Origin: a virus
DNA length: 61,125 nucleotides
Virus record (IMG/VR): IMGVR_UViG_3300032315_001187
Span: 1-61,125 of that record
Direction: 5' to 3' (one strand)
The position numbers were made by a program, and so were the translations under genes. The notes under the pieces are model-generated. The model ran no database searches. It worked only from the letters and a program-made list of their open reading frames with translations, and was not told the DNA's origin. Every line of letters begins with the position of its first letter. Position 1 is the stretch's first letter. Below, piece after piece: positions 36,556 through 44,163 of this stretch.

Positions 36556-36876
36556 CCATCGTCTGTACGGTCTGCAGCGCGTCGTGGGCTTGAATTGCGT
36601 AAGAAGTATCGCAAGGGCGGCTTAACCACCCAGGAAGCCGGTAAACAGGGCATTGGGAGCGGCGTGGCGCGTGCAACGAGCTTGGCTAATGGGCAAAGCG
36701 TAAGTTTTGAAACAATCAAGCGCATGGCGGCATTCTTTTCTCGTCACGAAAAAAATAAAAGTGGTGGTGAAAATGATGCTGGATTTATCAGCCATCAATT
36801 ATGGGGAGGAGACGCGGGTAGGGCGTGGGCGATTCGTGTGATTAAGATGGTTGAAAATCGCCAATCAAAACAGTGA
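36517..36876 (+). CDS. -1 frame extension: conserved phage domain without its own start
   Basis: From the slip site the -1 frame reads 119 codons: SPPSSVRSAARRGLELRKKYRKGG, QGIGSGVARATSLANG, SFETIKRMAAFFSRHEKN and GFISHQLWGGDAGRAWA. This is a domain common in phage head-region proteins. No ATG, GTG or TTG precedes the domain in this frame except a TTG at 36448 deep inside the previous gene, and the next in-frame start (TTG) is already inside the domain. Its end overlaps the following gene as GTGA. Confidence 0.75.
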   Translation, partial: GKVLRGDAESFSPPSSVRSAARRGLELRKKYRKGGLTTQEAGKQGIGSGVARATSLANGQSVSFETIKRMAAFFSRHEKNKSGGENDAGFISHQLWGGDAGRAWAIRVIKMVENRQSKQ

Positions 36877-37184
36877 GCGAATACGTAAGAGTGATCGAAG
36901 CTGAAGAGGATGGCATTGGCGTGATGAAAGCGCTTGCCATTCTTTCATCCAATGAGCATCGCGACACCAGCGAGTGGCACTTGGTGGAGAAGCAATGCTT
37001 CAAGAATGGACGACTGGACGAAACGCATATTTACTGCGAGAGTCACTATGACAAGCCCGTTCCTTATTTTGAAAAAACCAAGTTTCTCACTTTTGAAGTG
37101 GAGGCAATGGCAAAGGCATATGTGATGGAAAGCATTGAAGAACAACTGCGTGACATTCGTGAGGGAGATGACGGCGAGGATTAA
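36873..37184 (+). CDS. 103-aa acidic protein
   Basis: GTG start overlapping the upstream TGA. Acidic alpha/beta protein: EYVRVIEAEEDGIGVMKALAIL, HLVEKQCFKNGRLDETHIYCESHY, ending in GDDGED. No family recognised. It ends 4 bp inside the convergent repressor-like gene. Confidence 0.55.
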   Translation: MSEYVRVIEAEEDGIGVMKALAILSSNEHRDTSEWHLVEKQCFKNGRLDETHIYCESHYDKPVPYFEKTKFLTFEVEAMAKAYVMESIEEQLRDIREGDDGED

Positions 37185-37465
37185 TCCCTTACGGCATTGA
37201 CAATAAAGCTGGGCATTCCCAGGAGCCACAATACGGATAGGCCGTAGAGTCCACTAATAGTTGCTAACTGCACGGCACTTGGTTCCGTTTCTCCGCTTTC
37301 AATGCGACAGTAAGTGGATTGTCCAATGTGCAATACCGCTGCCACGTCACGCTGACTCAGGCCGCTATTTAAGCGTGCATCTTTCAACCGTGAAGCTACC
37401 AACGCACGACGTTGGTAGTGTGGCATGTTCAACGCATTGACACTGCTGGCCATCATCCTAGTCAT
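37181..37465 (-). CDS. Cro/CI-type helix-turn-helix regulator
   Basis: 94 residues. RLKDARLNSGLSQRDVAAVLHIGQSTYCRIESGETEPS is an XRE/CI helix-turn-helix; the C-terminal LATISGLYGLSVLWLLGM is hydrophobic and may dimerise. It is the only such regulator in the window. It is oriented against the head operon and diverges from the protease gene, so it could control the late promoter in the 60-bp gap at 37466-37525. That gap holds TTGTTTGCTATTCT and AAGAAT half-sites in opposite orientation. Confidence 0.8.
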   Translation of the reverse strand: MTRMMASSVNALNMPHYQRRALVASRLKDARLNSGLSQRDVAAVLHIGQSTYCRIESGETEPSAVQLATISGLYGLSVLWLLGMPSFIVNAVRD

Positions 37466-37525
37466 GTGATCTATCTCTGGCTCAAGAATCGCAATCTAAC
37501 ACAAATTGTTTGCTATTCTTAATGC

Positions 37526-38719
37526 ATGAGCACCACATGCTTTCGCTACGATGTAGCGCCAATTGAAAAATACGAAACCACACCCGAGGGCTACCTGAGG
37601 TGCTGGTCTACTATTGCTCGGACAGGCGTACAAATGTACACCGATGCCGATGGTTCAATTCGTCGCGAATATCGTCCCGAAGTTGAAGTGGCGTCTCCAG
37701 AAAGCTTGGCCTCGTTTGCGGGCAAGGCAATCACTCTTGAACATCCTCCAGTCTTGCTTGATAGTTCCAATACAAAGGACTATCAAATTGGGTTTAGTGG
37801 CACTGAAGTGGTATATGACGACGGCTTTGTCCGTGCCGTTATGACTATCACTGATAAAGACGCCATTGAACGCATCATGAAGGGCGATGCGAAAGAGGTA
37901 AGCGCTGGCTATAGGGTTTCCTATAACCCCACTCCCGGCGTCACTGACAGCGGTGAGAATTACGATGGCATCCAAACGGGTATCAGCGGGAATCACATTG
38001 CCGTGGTGCGTAGGGGGCGGGCTGGCCCGCAAGTGAAGCTCCATCTAGACCGTCTAGATGCCGCTGATCCATCTCTAATGAATACTGAGGATTCATCAAT
38101 GACTGCAAAGGTCGTGTTTGATGGCGCCGAGTTCGAGGTGACCGAGAGCGTTGCTCTGGCAATCACCAAAGAACGTGAAGACGCCAAGATGTCCTACGAG
38201 GACATGAAGAAAAAATACGATGGCATGATGTCCGAAGCTTCCAAAATGAAGGAAGAAATGGACGCCATGAAAAAGGAAATGAGCGGTAAGTGCGACTCTG
38301 CTGAAGGTCGTGCTGACGCACTTGCTGAAGAAGTGGAAGTCCTTAAAACAGACCTCTCTGCTGCTCAACAAGTCAACGTTGACAGCCTCATCGAGGAGCG
38401 CATTGCTCTGATCGACAAGGCTCGCACCTCTCTTGATTCCGCTTTCGATTTTGCTGGCAAGTCTGCTCGTGAAATCATGGAAGCTTCCATCAAAACCGTT
38501 CGTGGCGATGACTGTGATCTCTCGGAGCGTTCCGATGATTACGTGACTGCCATGTTCGACACTCTGGCTGCAACTGGCGCTCGCGCTGATTCGGCCACCA
38601 CCGATGAGCTGCGTAAAGCCGTTGCTTCCATCGCCTCCCCGCTTTCTGCTCCTGACTCCTACATGGATAAGCTGCAGAACGCTTGGAAATCCCCCCTCTC
38701 CGTCTCTAAGGAGCGCTGA
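37526..38719 (+). CDS. prohead protease (DUF2213 type) fused to scaffold
   Basis: 397 residues. The first half matches the DUF2213 prohead protease: FAGKAITLEHPPVLLDSSNTKDYQIGFSG, KEVSAGYRVSYN and GISGNHIAVVRRGRAGPQVKL, with the HP and S/GNHIAVV elements. The second half is a charged coiled coil (about 220-290) plus a helical end, as expected for a scaffold. An internal ATG at 38099 with GAGGA 8 bp upstream could yield scaffold alone. Confidence 0.85.
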   Translation: MSTTCFRYDVAPIEKYETTPEGYLRCWSTIARTGVQMYTDADGSIRREYRPEVEVASPESLASFAGKAITLEHPPVLLDSSNTKDYQIGFSGTEVVYDDGFVRAVMTITDKDAIERIMKGDAKEVSAGYRVSYNPTPGVTDSGENYDGIQTGISGNHIAVVRRGRAGPQVKLHLDRLDAADPSLMNTEDSSMTAKVVFDGAEFEVTESVALAITKEREDAKMSYEDMKKKYDGMMSEASKMKEEMDAMKKEMSGKCDSAEGRADALAEEVEVLKTDLSAAQQVNVDSLIEERIALIDKARTSLDSAFDFAGKSAREIMEASIKTVRGDDCDLSERSDDYVTAMFDTLAATGARADSATTDELRKAVASIASPLSAPDSYMDKLQNAWKSPLSVSKER

Positions 38720-38722
38720 TCC

Positions 38723-39283
38723 ATGGCCGTAACTTTCTCTGCCTCGGGGACCGCTACCGCTGGTGGCGTGCAACAGAGCTACGCTCTGACTCACGTTGCT
38801 CTGCTGGAAGGCCAACTCTCCGACATCCGCGACAATACCATTAACACCCACGTCAACGAAACCGGCGCCGTCCTGGCTTTCGGTAACGTTGTTGTGTACA
38901 ACTCTGCTGGTACTGTCCCCAACTCTACCAAGACCATTTCTGCCAGCGGCGACAGTGTTCGTGGCGTCAACGTCCTCACCTATGTGGACGAAACCGCCCT
39001 CGATGCCAACAGCCGTCCCGGCGTTAAGACTGCTCAAGCTGTCAACGTGGCTAACGAAGGTGCCGTTGCCGTGTATGTACACGGTAGTGTCAACCCCACC
39101 ACTGCTGTTCGCGTGATGCACACCACTTCTGGTGTTCGTTATGCAGGCCAGTTTACTGCCGCTGCTGTCCCCACTCGCTCGGCACTGTTGACCAATGCTC
39201 GTTACCTCAACTCCGTCACTGGCTCCGGCCTGGCGATTCTTGAGCTGAACGGTCCGTCCTTCACCCTCACTGGCGATTCGTAA
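38723..39283 (+). CDS. head decoration/structural cement-like protein
   Basis: 186 residues, rich in Ala, Thr, Val and Gly with a beta pattern. It lies between the protease and capsid genes, where DUF2190-type cement proteins are typical. VVVYNSAGTVPNST, VNVANEGAVAVYVHGSVNPTT and ILELNGP resemble that family. It would bind the outside of the expanded capsid. Confidence 0.65.
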   Translation: MAVTFSASGTATAGGVQQSYALTHVALLEGQLSDIRDNTINTHVNETGAVLAFGNVVVYNSAGTVPNSTKTISASGDSVRGVNVLTYVDETALDANSRPGVKTAQAVNVANEGAVAVYVHGSVNPTTAVRVMHTTSGVRYAGQFTAAAVPTRSALLTNARYLNSVTGSGLAILELNGPSFTLTGDS

Positions 39284-39295
39284 GAGGAACCCCCA

Positions 39296-40210
39296 ATGAA
39301 CGATTTTCGTATGGATGATGCGGGTCTGTTTCTTGAGCGTCAGCTTGAGTACATCCGCCCGCAAGTATTTGAAGTTCAGTACGCTGACATCAAATACCCC
39401 ACAATTCTGCCTGTAACCAGCGAAGCTGGTCCTGGCGCACAGACCTTCACCTATCGGATCATGGATTCGACCGGTGAGTTCCGTCTGATTGCTGATGCTG
39501 CTGACGATCTGCCCCGCGCCGACATCAGCCAAGTTGAAAAGAGCATCAACATCCGCTCTTTCGGTGGTTCCTTCGGTTATACCGTGCAGGAACTGCGTGC
39601 CGCACAAATGGCCAACATTGCTCTTGAGCAGCGTCGTGCCACTGCTGTGCGTCGTGCTTACGAAGAGAAAGTGGAAAGCGTTGCCATGTTTGGCGAATCT
39701 TCCGTTGGTCTCACCGGCTTCTTCAACAATGCCACTGTTGACATTGTTGCTGCTGACAAGTGGTTCACCACTGTTTCGATCACTGCCCAGGAAATGCTTG
39801 AACTGCTGAACTATGGCGTTAGCGCCATCATCAACGGTTCCAACATGAAGGAGCAGCCCGACACGATTCTGCTGGCTTACGAGGACTACAACAAAATTAG
39901 CACCACTCGCAACTCCGATTCTTCGGACGTGACTGTGCTTGAGTATTTCCTCCGCACCAACCCCTACATCAACAACATTGAGCCCATCAATCAACTGACG
40001 AAGGGTAAGAACGCCGGTCGCCTCAACACGAGCCGCATGGTGGTGTACAAGCGTGATCCCGAGAAAGTGCAACTGCACATTCCTCAACCCCTTGAGCTGT
40101 TCCCCGCTCAACAACGTGGTCTTGAGTTCATTGTTCCTGCTCACGCTCGCGTGGGTGGTGTGGCTCTGTACTATCCCAAGAGCATGATCTACGTTCAAGC
40201 TTCTTCTTGA
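39296..40210 (+). CDS. major capsid protein (DUF2184-type)
   Basis: 304 residues, HK97-fold type. The start FLERQLEYIRPQVFEVQYADIKYPTILPV and the conserved AGPGAQTFTYRIMD and SFGGSFGYTVQELRAAQMAN belong to the DUF2184 family; FFNNATV and the final GGVALYYPKSMIYV close the domain. It forms the shell lattice. The RBS is AGAGGAA 7 bp upstream. A perfect 12-bp palindrome GTTCTTAAGAAC follows at 40246-40257, without a T run. Confidence 0.85.
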   Translation: MNDFRMDDAGLFLERQLEYIRPQVFEVQYADIKYPTILPVTSEAGPGAQTFTYRIMDSTGEFRLIADAADDLPRADISQVEKSINIRSFGGSFGYTVQELRAAQMANIALEQRRATAVRRAYEEKVESVAMFGESSVGLTGFFNNATVDIVAADKWFTTVSITAQEMLELLNYGVSAIINGSNMKEQPDTILLAYEDYNKISTTRNSDSSDVTVLEYFLRTNPYINNIEPINQLTKGKNAGRLNTSRMVVYKRDPEKVQLHIPQPLELFPAQQRGLEFIVPAHARVGGVALYYPKSMIYVQASS

Positions 40211-40263
40211 GCCTAGACGAGTGAAGGGCGCTAAGCTAATCGTCAGTTCTTAAGAACATTCAA

Positions 40264-40650
40264 ATGTTGATTGCTTATCGCCCTGAACTTGAAAATCCAC
40301 CTCGTGAAGGCGGGTTTGGTATTATCACCGAATCAGGCATGATTCAACTTGCTCCTGGCCTTAACCAGGAAATTCCAGAGCAACAATGGGCAAAGGCTCG
40401 TGAAAACGCTGCCATCAAACGTCTCATGACAATTGGTGCCATTGAAGAAGTGAGGGAGCAACTGACAGTGGAAGAGATTCCGCATGATGTGCAAACTCTT
40501 TCAAACATGCCTCTCATTGAAGCCATCCGCACCATTGAAATCATTCATGACCTTGGCCAACTGGCTGAGTGGAAGAAGATTGAAGGGCGCGTGAGGGTTC
40601 GTAATGCCATCGCCAAACGTCAAGAAGCTATCAAAATTGGCAGGGCATAA
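40264..40650 (+). CDS. 128-aa head-tail region protein
   Basis: Unrecognised. Starts MLIAYRPELENPPREGGFGIITESG, then helical with an EVREQLTVEEIPHDVQTL segment and a basic final helix. Its place between capsid and connector suggests a minor head or connector role. A short gap with a palindrome precedes it. Confidence 0.6.
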   Translation: MLIAYRPELENPPREGGFGIITESGMIQLAPGLNQEIPEQQWAKARENAAIKRLMTIGAIEEVREQLTVEEIPHDVQTLSNMPLIEAIRTIEIIHDLGQLAEWKKIEGRVRVRNAIAKRQEAIKIGRA

Positions 40651-40652
40651 TA

Positions 40653-40967
40653 ATGACTGTCACTTATGCAAGCTTCCTTGATCGGTTTCCTGAATTCCTT
40701 CCCCATCCATCGGGGATTGTCAATGGGGCCATTTCCGAGGCAACTGCTGATGCGTCTGAAGATGTGTTTGGAGATCAAACAGATCGAGCAGTGAAGCATT
40801 TAGCAGCTCACATTATTGCCATTCAACTTGCACAAATGGGCGTTCAAATTGGCGCCACCGATGGCAAGGTTTATGGCAAAGGGCTGGAGGCCACTCAATA
40901 TGGCCAAGAGTTCAAACGAATGCTTGAAACCGTCGCTGGTTCTTTCACCATTGGTTTTGTCGCATGA
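40653..40967 (+). CDS. DUF4054-like head-tail connector
   Basis: 104 residues. SFLDRFPEFLP at the start, AVKHLAAHIIAIQLAQMG and YGQEFKRMLETVAG match the DUF4054 connector family. Such proteins form the adaptor ring under the portal. Start overlap with the next gene (GCATGA) supports co-translation. Confidence 0.75.
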   Translation: MTVTYASFLDRFPEFLPHPSGIVNGAISEATADASEDVFGDQTDRAVKHLAAHIIAIQLAQMGVQIGATDGKVYGKGLEATQYGQEFKRMLETVAGSFTIGFVA

Positions 40968-41353
40968 TCAACGGACTGTCGCCATTAGCAAACGCTACGC
41001 TCACGTGGAGCGTTGCTTCTGGCTACACCACTGATTCCGAGACTGGCAATTACATTCCCGTGACAAGCGGCGTTGTGTACTACGCCAGTCTCAAGCAGAA
41101 AGCCAATCCACGGTACGATTATTTGCTAGGCGCTGATAATACGGCTGTGTACATGGAGGGACGCTTGACAGGGCCCTTGGCCCTCTCTGGCATCACTCCT
41201 GGCAGTAATGCTTCTGCAACAATCAATGGGAGGGAAGGACGGTTTGAGCTTCTGCCTAACGAGCAAATTGCTGAACACTATTGGCAATTTCTTGGCACGC
41301 CAATCAGAGGAATATTTAGACTGGTTGGCAAAGGAAGCGTCTTGAACGCTTAA
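40964..41353 (+). CDS. head closure/stopper-like protein
   Basis: 129 residues, beta-rich (ATLTWSVASGYTTDSETGNYIPVTSGVVYYASLKQK...). The position after the connector and the strand pattern fit head-completion proteins. No clear family word is visible; assignment is by context. Confidence 0.5.
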   Translation: MINGLSPLANATLTWSVASGYTTDSETGNYIPVTSGVVYYASLKQKANPRYDYLLGADNTAVYMEGRLTGPLALSGITPGSNASATINGREGRFELLPNEQIAEHYWQFLGTPIRGIFRLVGKGSVLNA

Positions 41354-41383
41354 CCGTTCCTTCTTTTATCCCATTGAGGACAA

Positions 41384-41962
41384 ATGACTCTCTACCATCC
41401 AACTGAATTGGTTAAGAGCCAAGACGTTATCGTTCGTGTTGGCTCTATTTCCGGTACTGCTCGCCCTGTGATCACTCAGAGCGGCGCTACCTTCACCGTG
41501 AGCGGTGCTCCCACCCTTTACACCCTGCAAGCGGCTACGACGGCTTCCATTGCCTTCAACGACAACAACACTGAGTTCTACTTGCTTGGCGGCGGTGGCT
41601 TCTCTGATAGCGTTATCACCAGCTCTGCTGCAACGGCTGCCGTCACCTCCTACTTCCAGAAGGATGTTGATGGTACTACGTTCCTGCCCGATAGTTTTGA
41701 CGAAGCCTTCCAGGTGATCGCCACTGCTCGTTACGATAAAAACGCCGAAGTGTATGTTGAAATCAACAAGCAACTCGGTTCTAGCGGCACCACTTTCTAC
41801 TACGACCGCGTTGCGTTTGTTAGCCGCGTGATGAACTATAACGAGAGCTATCCTGCTGATAATCTCGTGGAATGCACCTTCGACCTTATGAGCCGTGGCC
41901 GCATTGGTATTCACCAGAATGCTACCAACACTGGTTCCATCATTCCTTCTGCTCCCAACTAA
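41384..41962 (+). CDS. major tail tube protein
   Basis: 192 residues, beta-rich, with a Thr/Ser-rich first half (LVKSQDVIVRVGSISGTA, FTVSGAPTLYTLQA) and a C-terminal VAFVSRVMNYNESYPADNLVECTFDLM that resembles the last strands of tail tube folds. Together with position before a terminator and the tail chaperones it fits the tube. A strong terminator follows. Confidence 0.65.
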   Translation: MTLYHPTELVKSQDVIVRVGSISGTARPVITQSGATFTVSGAPTLYTLQAATTASIAFNDNNTEFYLLGGGGFSDSVITSSAATAAVTSYFQKDVDGTTFLPDSFDEAFQVIATARYDKNAEVYVEINKQLGSSGTTFYYDRVAFVSRVMNYNESYPADNLVECTFDLMSRGRIGIHQNATNTGSIIPSAPN

Positions 41963-41987
41963 GCGCTGTTTCCCATTGTTTTTGCTA

Positions 41988-42013
41988 GCCTTCCCTTACG
42001 GGGAGGCCTTTTT
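41988..42013 (+). terminator. terminator after the tail tube gene
   Basis: Stem GCCTTCCC (41988-41995) with GGGGAGGC (42000-42007), loop TTAC, then a run of T. It would partly separate the high-level head/tube transcripts from the tail genes. Confidence 0.8.
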
Positions 42014-42016
42014 ATT

Positions 42017-42427
42017 GTGAATATTACCCAGCTACGCGACACTGTTAGCAGCTTGCTCGGAGCGTCTCCAAGTCTTCTTGGCACTTATACGCTGCCCAAC
42101 AATACAACAACACCAGCCCTTTACATAGTTGGGCGTCAAAGTGTGCCTTCGGACTGGAAAGTTACTGGCTTGGAAGCATCAATAAGCGAGTTTCCTGAAA
42201 TATCCCCCAAGCCAATGGTGGGTACTCTTCGTAATCGGCAGACTTGGACGGTCATGCTTGTTGACTACACTACAGCCTCAAACAAATTACAAACTGCTGC
42301 TCAGCGAATGGCAAGGGTCTTTCCAGACGCTGTTTTCTCCTTTTCTCCCGAGTCTGATATTGCCTATGGTCAATATCGCATTAGGATTCCAGATGTACAG
42401 TTGCTCAATCTTTACCCCCCATCGTGA
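42017..42427 (+). CDS. tail terminator-like protein
   Basis: 136 residues from GTG 42017, only 4 bp after the terminator. QTWTVMLVDYTTASNKLQTAAQRMARVFPDAVF and YGQYRIRIPDVQL fit the small tail terminator/completion fold (strand-helix-strand). No RBS is visible. Assignment is by fold impression and position. Confidence 0.5.
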   Translation: MNITQLRDTVSSLLGASPSLLGTYTLPNNTTTPALYIVGRQSVPSDWKVTGLEASISEFPEISPKPMVGTLRNRQTWTVMLVDYTTASNKLQTAAQRMARVFPDAVFSFSPESDIAYGQYRIRIPDVQLLNLYPPS

Positions 42428-42657
42428 AATTACTTAAGAGCAAATGCGAGAAGGCATGGTTTTTTGATGCGCGAAAAACAAAGGACATGCTTGATGTTGG
42501 TTTTTGCTGCTTTCTTCCCGAATGCCCGCCGGAAGTAGAAATAACTTTCAGGGGAGTGCGCATGATGGCAATGGTTCCCAAGCGGGCCGCCTACTCTGCT
42601 GTGCCAACTCGTGCAATCAATGTTAAGCTATTCCTGTTTCCAATAGACGACAAATGA
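42424..42657 (+). CDS. 77-aa small tail-region protein
   Basis: GTG start overlapping the upstream TGA. Cys-containing beta protein (DVGFCCFLPECPPEVEITFRGVRMMAMV) with a hydrophobic end. It is coupled to the next gene by ATGA. No family recognised. Confidence 0.55.
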   Translation: MKLLKSKCEKAWFFDARKTKDMLDVGFCCFLPECPPEVEITFRGVRMMAMVPKRAAYSAVPTRAINVKLFLFPIDDK

Positions 42658-43196
42658 GTAAATACTCAGAAATTTTCCTTGTCGGTAGTGCCGAATACGA
42701 AGAACTTGGTTCGCATTTGCGCGTAAGAAAATATGGCAGTTGGCTGGCAGAGGAGTCATGGGTGAAGGAAGATCAATCACGGGATCGCGCTCAGTTCACG
42801 CTTAAAGCCATTCAACTTGCTCGTCGCATTGCAAAAGAAAAAGGCATTTCAGAAGAAGAAGCTTTTCAGCTCCTGCAGGGCGGCGGCGGCGAAAATTCTG
42901 TCTATCTCAACGAATTTTCGGAAGAAGCGGCTGACTTAATGGCATGCATGCCTTCTTACCGCGAGCAATTTGAGCAACTGGCGACGGTCTTCCTTCGCAA
43001 TAGAGGCGAGGTATTGAGTGGTAAAAAGTGGATAGCAACAGAAGACTGGGGAAAGGAAGACACTGCAAAACTCACTACAGAGATGATGCAGAATCTTGAG
43101 CTTTTCATGGCCAAGGAAGATAATAGTCAGCTTGACAATGAAGCTACAGATGATGAAGATAGCGGCGAGGAGGCAGAAGCCAGCCCAAAGGACTAG
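42654..43196 (+). CDS. tail assembly chaperone (gpG-like), frame 0
   Basis: 180 residues. GLY/acidic tail assembly chaperone: LARRIAKEKGISEEEAFQLLQG, a helical middle and a very acidic end (NEATDDEDSGEEAEASPKD). Such proteins coat the tape measure before tube assembly. The last codons carry the slippery heptamer CCCAAAG. In lambda the G protein has the same placement, length class and frameshift. Confidence 0.75.
   Translation: MSKYSEIFLVGSAEYEELGSHLRVRKYGSWLAEESWVKEDQSRDRAQFTLKAIQLARRIAKEKGISEEEAFQLLQGGGGENSVYLNEFSEEAADLMACMPSYREQFEQLATVFLRNRGEVLSGKKWIATEDWGKEDTAKLTTEMMQNLELFMAKEDNSQLDNEATDDEDSGEEAEASPKD
43168..43190 (+). promoter_or_regulatory. programmed -1 frameshift signal (second, tail chaperone)
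   Basis: SD-like AGGAGG 43168-43173; 10 nt; heptamer C-CCA-AAG at 43184-43190 in the zero frame. The zero-frame stop is 43194-43196. After a -1 slip the frame stays open and enters the downstream gene in frame (its ATG is 43220). No strong downstream hairpin is seen. Confidence 0.7.
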
Positions 43197-43219
43197 TAGA
43201 GCGTCTGGAGGCTAATGCA

Positions 43220-43603
43220 ATGGCAACAGCCAGTCAACGCACTGATTGGACTGATATTTATTGCCGCATTGCTTCACTTGGACTCTCTGATCCATTGTTC
43301 CACGCATCTAATTTCAGGCGGATTCCCACCCGCCTAGTTGTTGCCCTGCTCAACTATCAAACAAAAGATAGGAAGCAGACTATTAATGCTCAGAGTATTA
43401 GCACTGCTAAATTGGGAATGGTTGTGATTGGAGCGCTTGCGGGTAAGAAGGCAAAGGCTTCCATTAGTGATTTTCTACCTTTTGAAAGCGAAGCGGATTC
43501 AACTGGTATGCAACCATCGACAATTGAAGCCCTGAAGTGGGCGCTCAAGAACGAAAAACTTCCTCCAGTGATAGTGGGCTTAATCGGTATTGAGCTGGCA
43601 TAG
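43220..43603 (+). CDS. tail assembly chaperone extension (gpT-like)
   Basis: 127 residues if started at ATG 43220, or a -1 extension of the upstream chaperone from 43184. RTDWTDIYCRIASLGLSDPLFHASNF then RIPTRLVVALLNYQTKDR. It matches the role of lambda T: the fused protein recruits tail tube subunits to the tape. Free initiation at 43220 is also possible (GGAGG lies 7 bp upstream). Confidence 0.7.
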   Translation: MATASQRTDWTDIYCRIASLGLSDPLFHASNFRRIPTRLVVALLNYQTKDRKQTINAQSISTAKLGMVVIGALAGKKAKASISDFLPFESEADSTGMQPSTIEALKWALKNEKLPPVIVGLIGIELA

Positions 43604-43644
43604 AATGTTAGATTATGACTAACTGCTAACCGGTCGTTGCTCTA

Positions 43645-44163
43645 ATGGCATATACTCTGCGATTTGAAAGCAATGCAATGCAGCAAGACAATAGAATTCG
43701 ACAATTTTTAGAACAACTGGCAGTTTTTGGTCGCAATGTTAGGCGCATTGCTCGTGCTGAGGTGGAAGAGACTCGCATTAATGAACTTCGCCAATTTTAC
43801 GGAATTTCCCAAAGAACATTTGGGCGAGCGATGGACTGGGCTGACAACGATTTTGATCAGCAAATTACTTCCGATCAATGGGACTGGAAAGGACCAGACG
43901 GCAGAACACGAAGAAAAAATGGACAAGTGGTTACTGAACCACGCGACATTGTTGACACTGGCACCTTACTTAGGAGCAAGCAGCGCAATAATATCAATGG
44001 TTCCACCACTGAATTCACTTGGAATGCAGACCATGCGGAAGGCATCCACGATGGTTATGTGGCTCGTGGGGGAGGAACCAATCCGGCTCGCCCATGGACA
44101 GAACCCACCCTGCAGGAAATTGACGAAGTGATCAATACAATCTTTGCTCGGAGGGCTCAATAG
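43645..44163 (+). CDS. 172-aa tail completion-like protein
   Basis: HK97-gp10-like plan: a basic helical start (RIRQFLEQLAVFGRNVRRIARAEVEE), then RTRRKNGQVVTEPRDIVDTGTLLRSKQ and HAEGIHDGYVARGG, ending in PARPWTEPTLQEID. The D-T-G-x-L and AxGIHDGYV words are typical of that family. It sits unusually between the chaperones and the tape measure. Confidence 0.65.
   Translation: MAYTLRFESNAMQQDNRIRQFLEQLAVFGRNVRRIARAEVEETRINELRQFYGISQRTFGRAMDWADNDFDQQITSDQWDWKGPDGRTRRKNGQVVTEPRDIVDTGTLLRSKQRNNINGSTTEFTWNADHAEGIHDGYVARGGGTNPARPWTEPTLQEIDEVINTIFARRAQ

Noticed and set aside
38096-40198. 700-codon open frame on the minus strand
   Set aside because: It is exactly antisense to the protease end, cement and capsid genes. 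Its composition (His/Ser/Val/Gly-rich, no motifs) is that of a mirror of GC-biased third positions, and there is no start signal.
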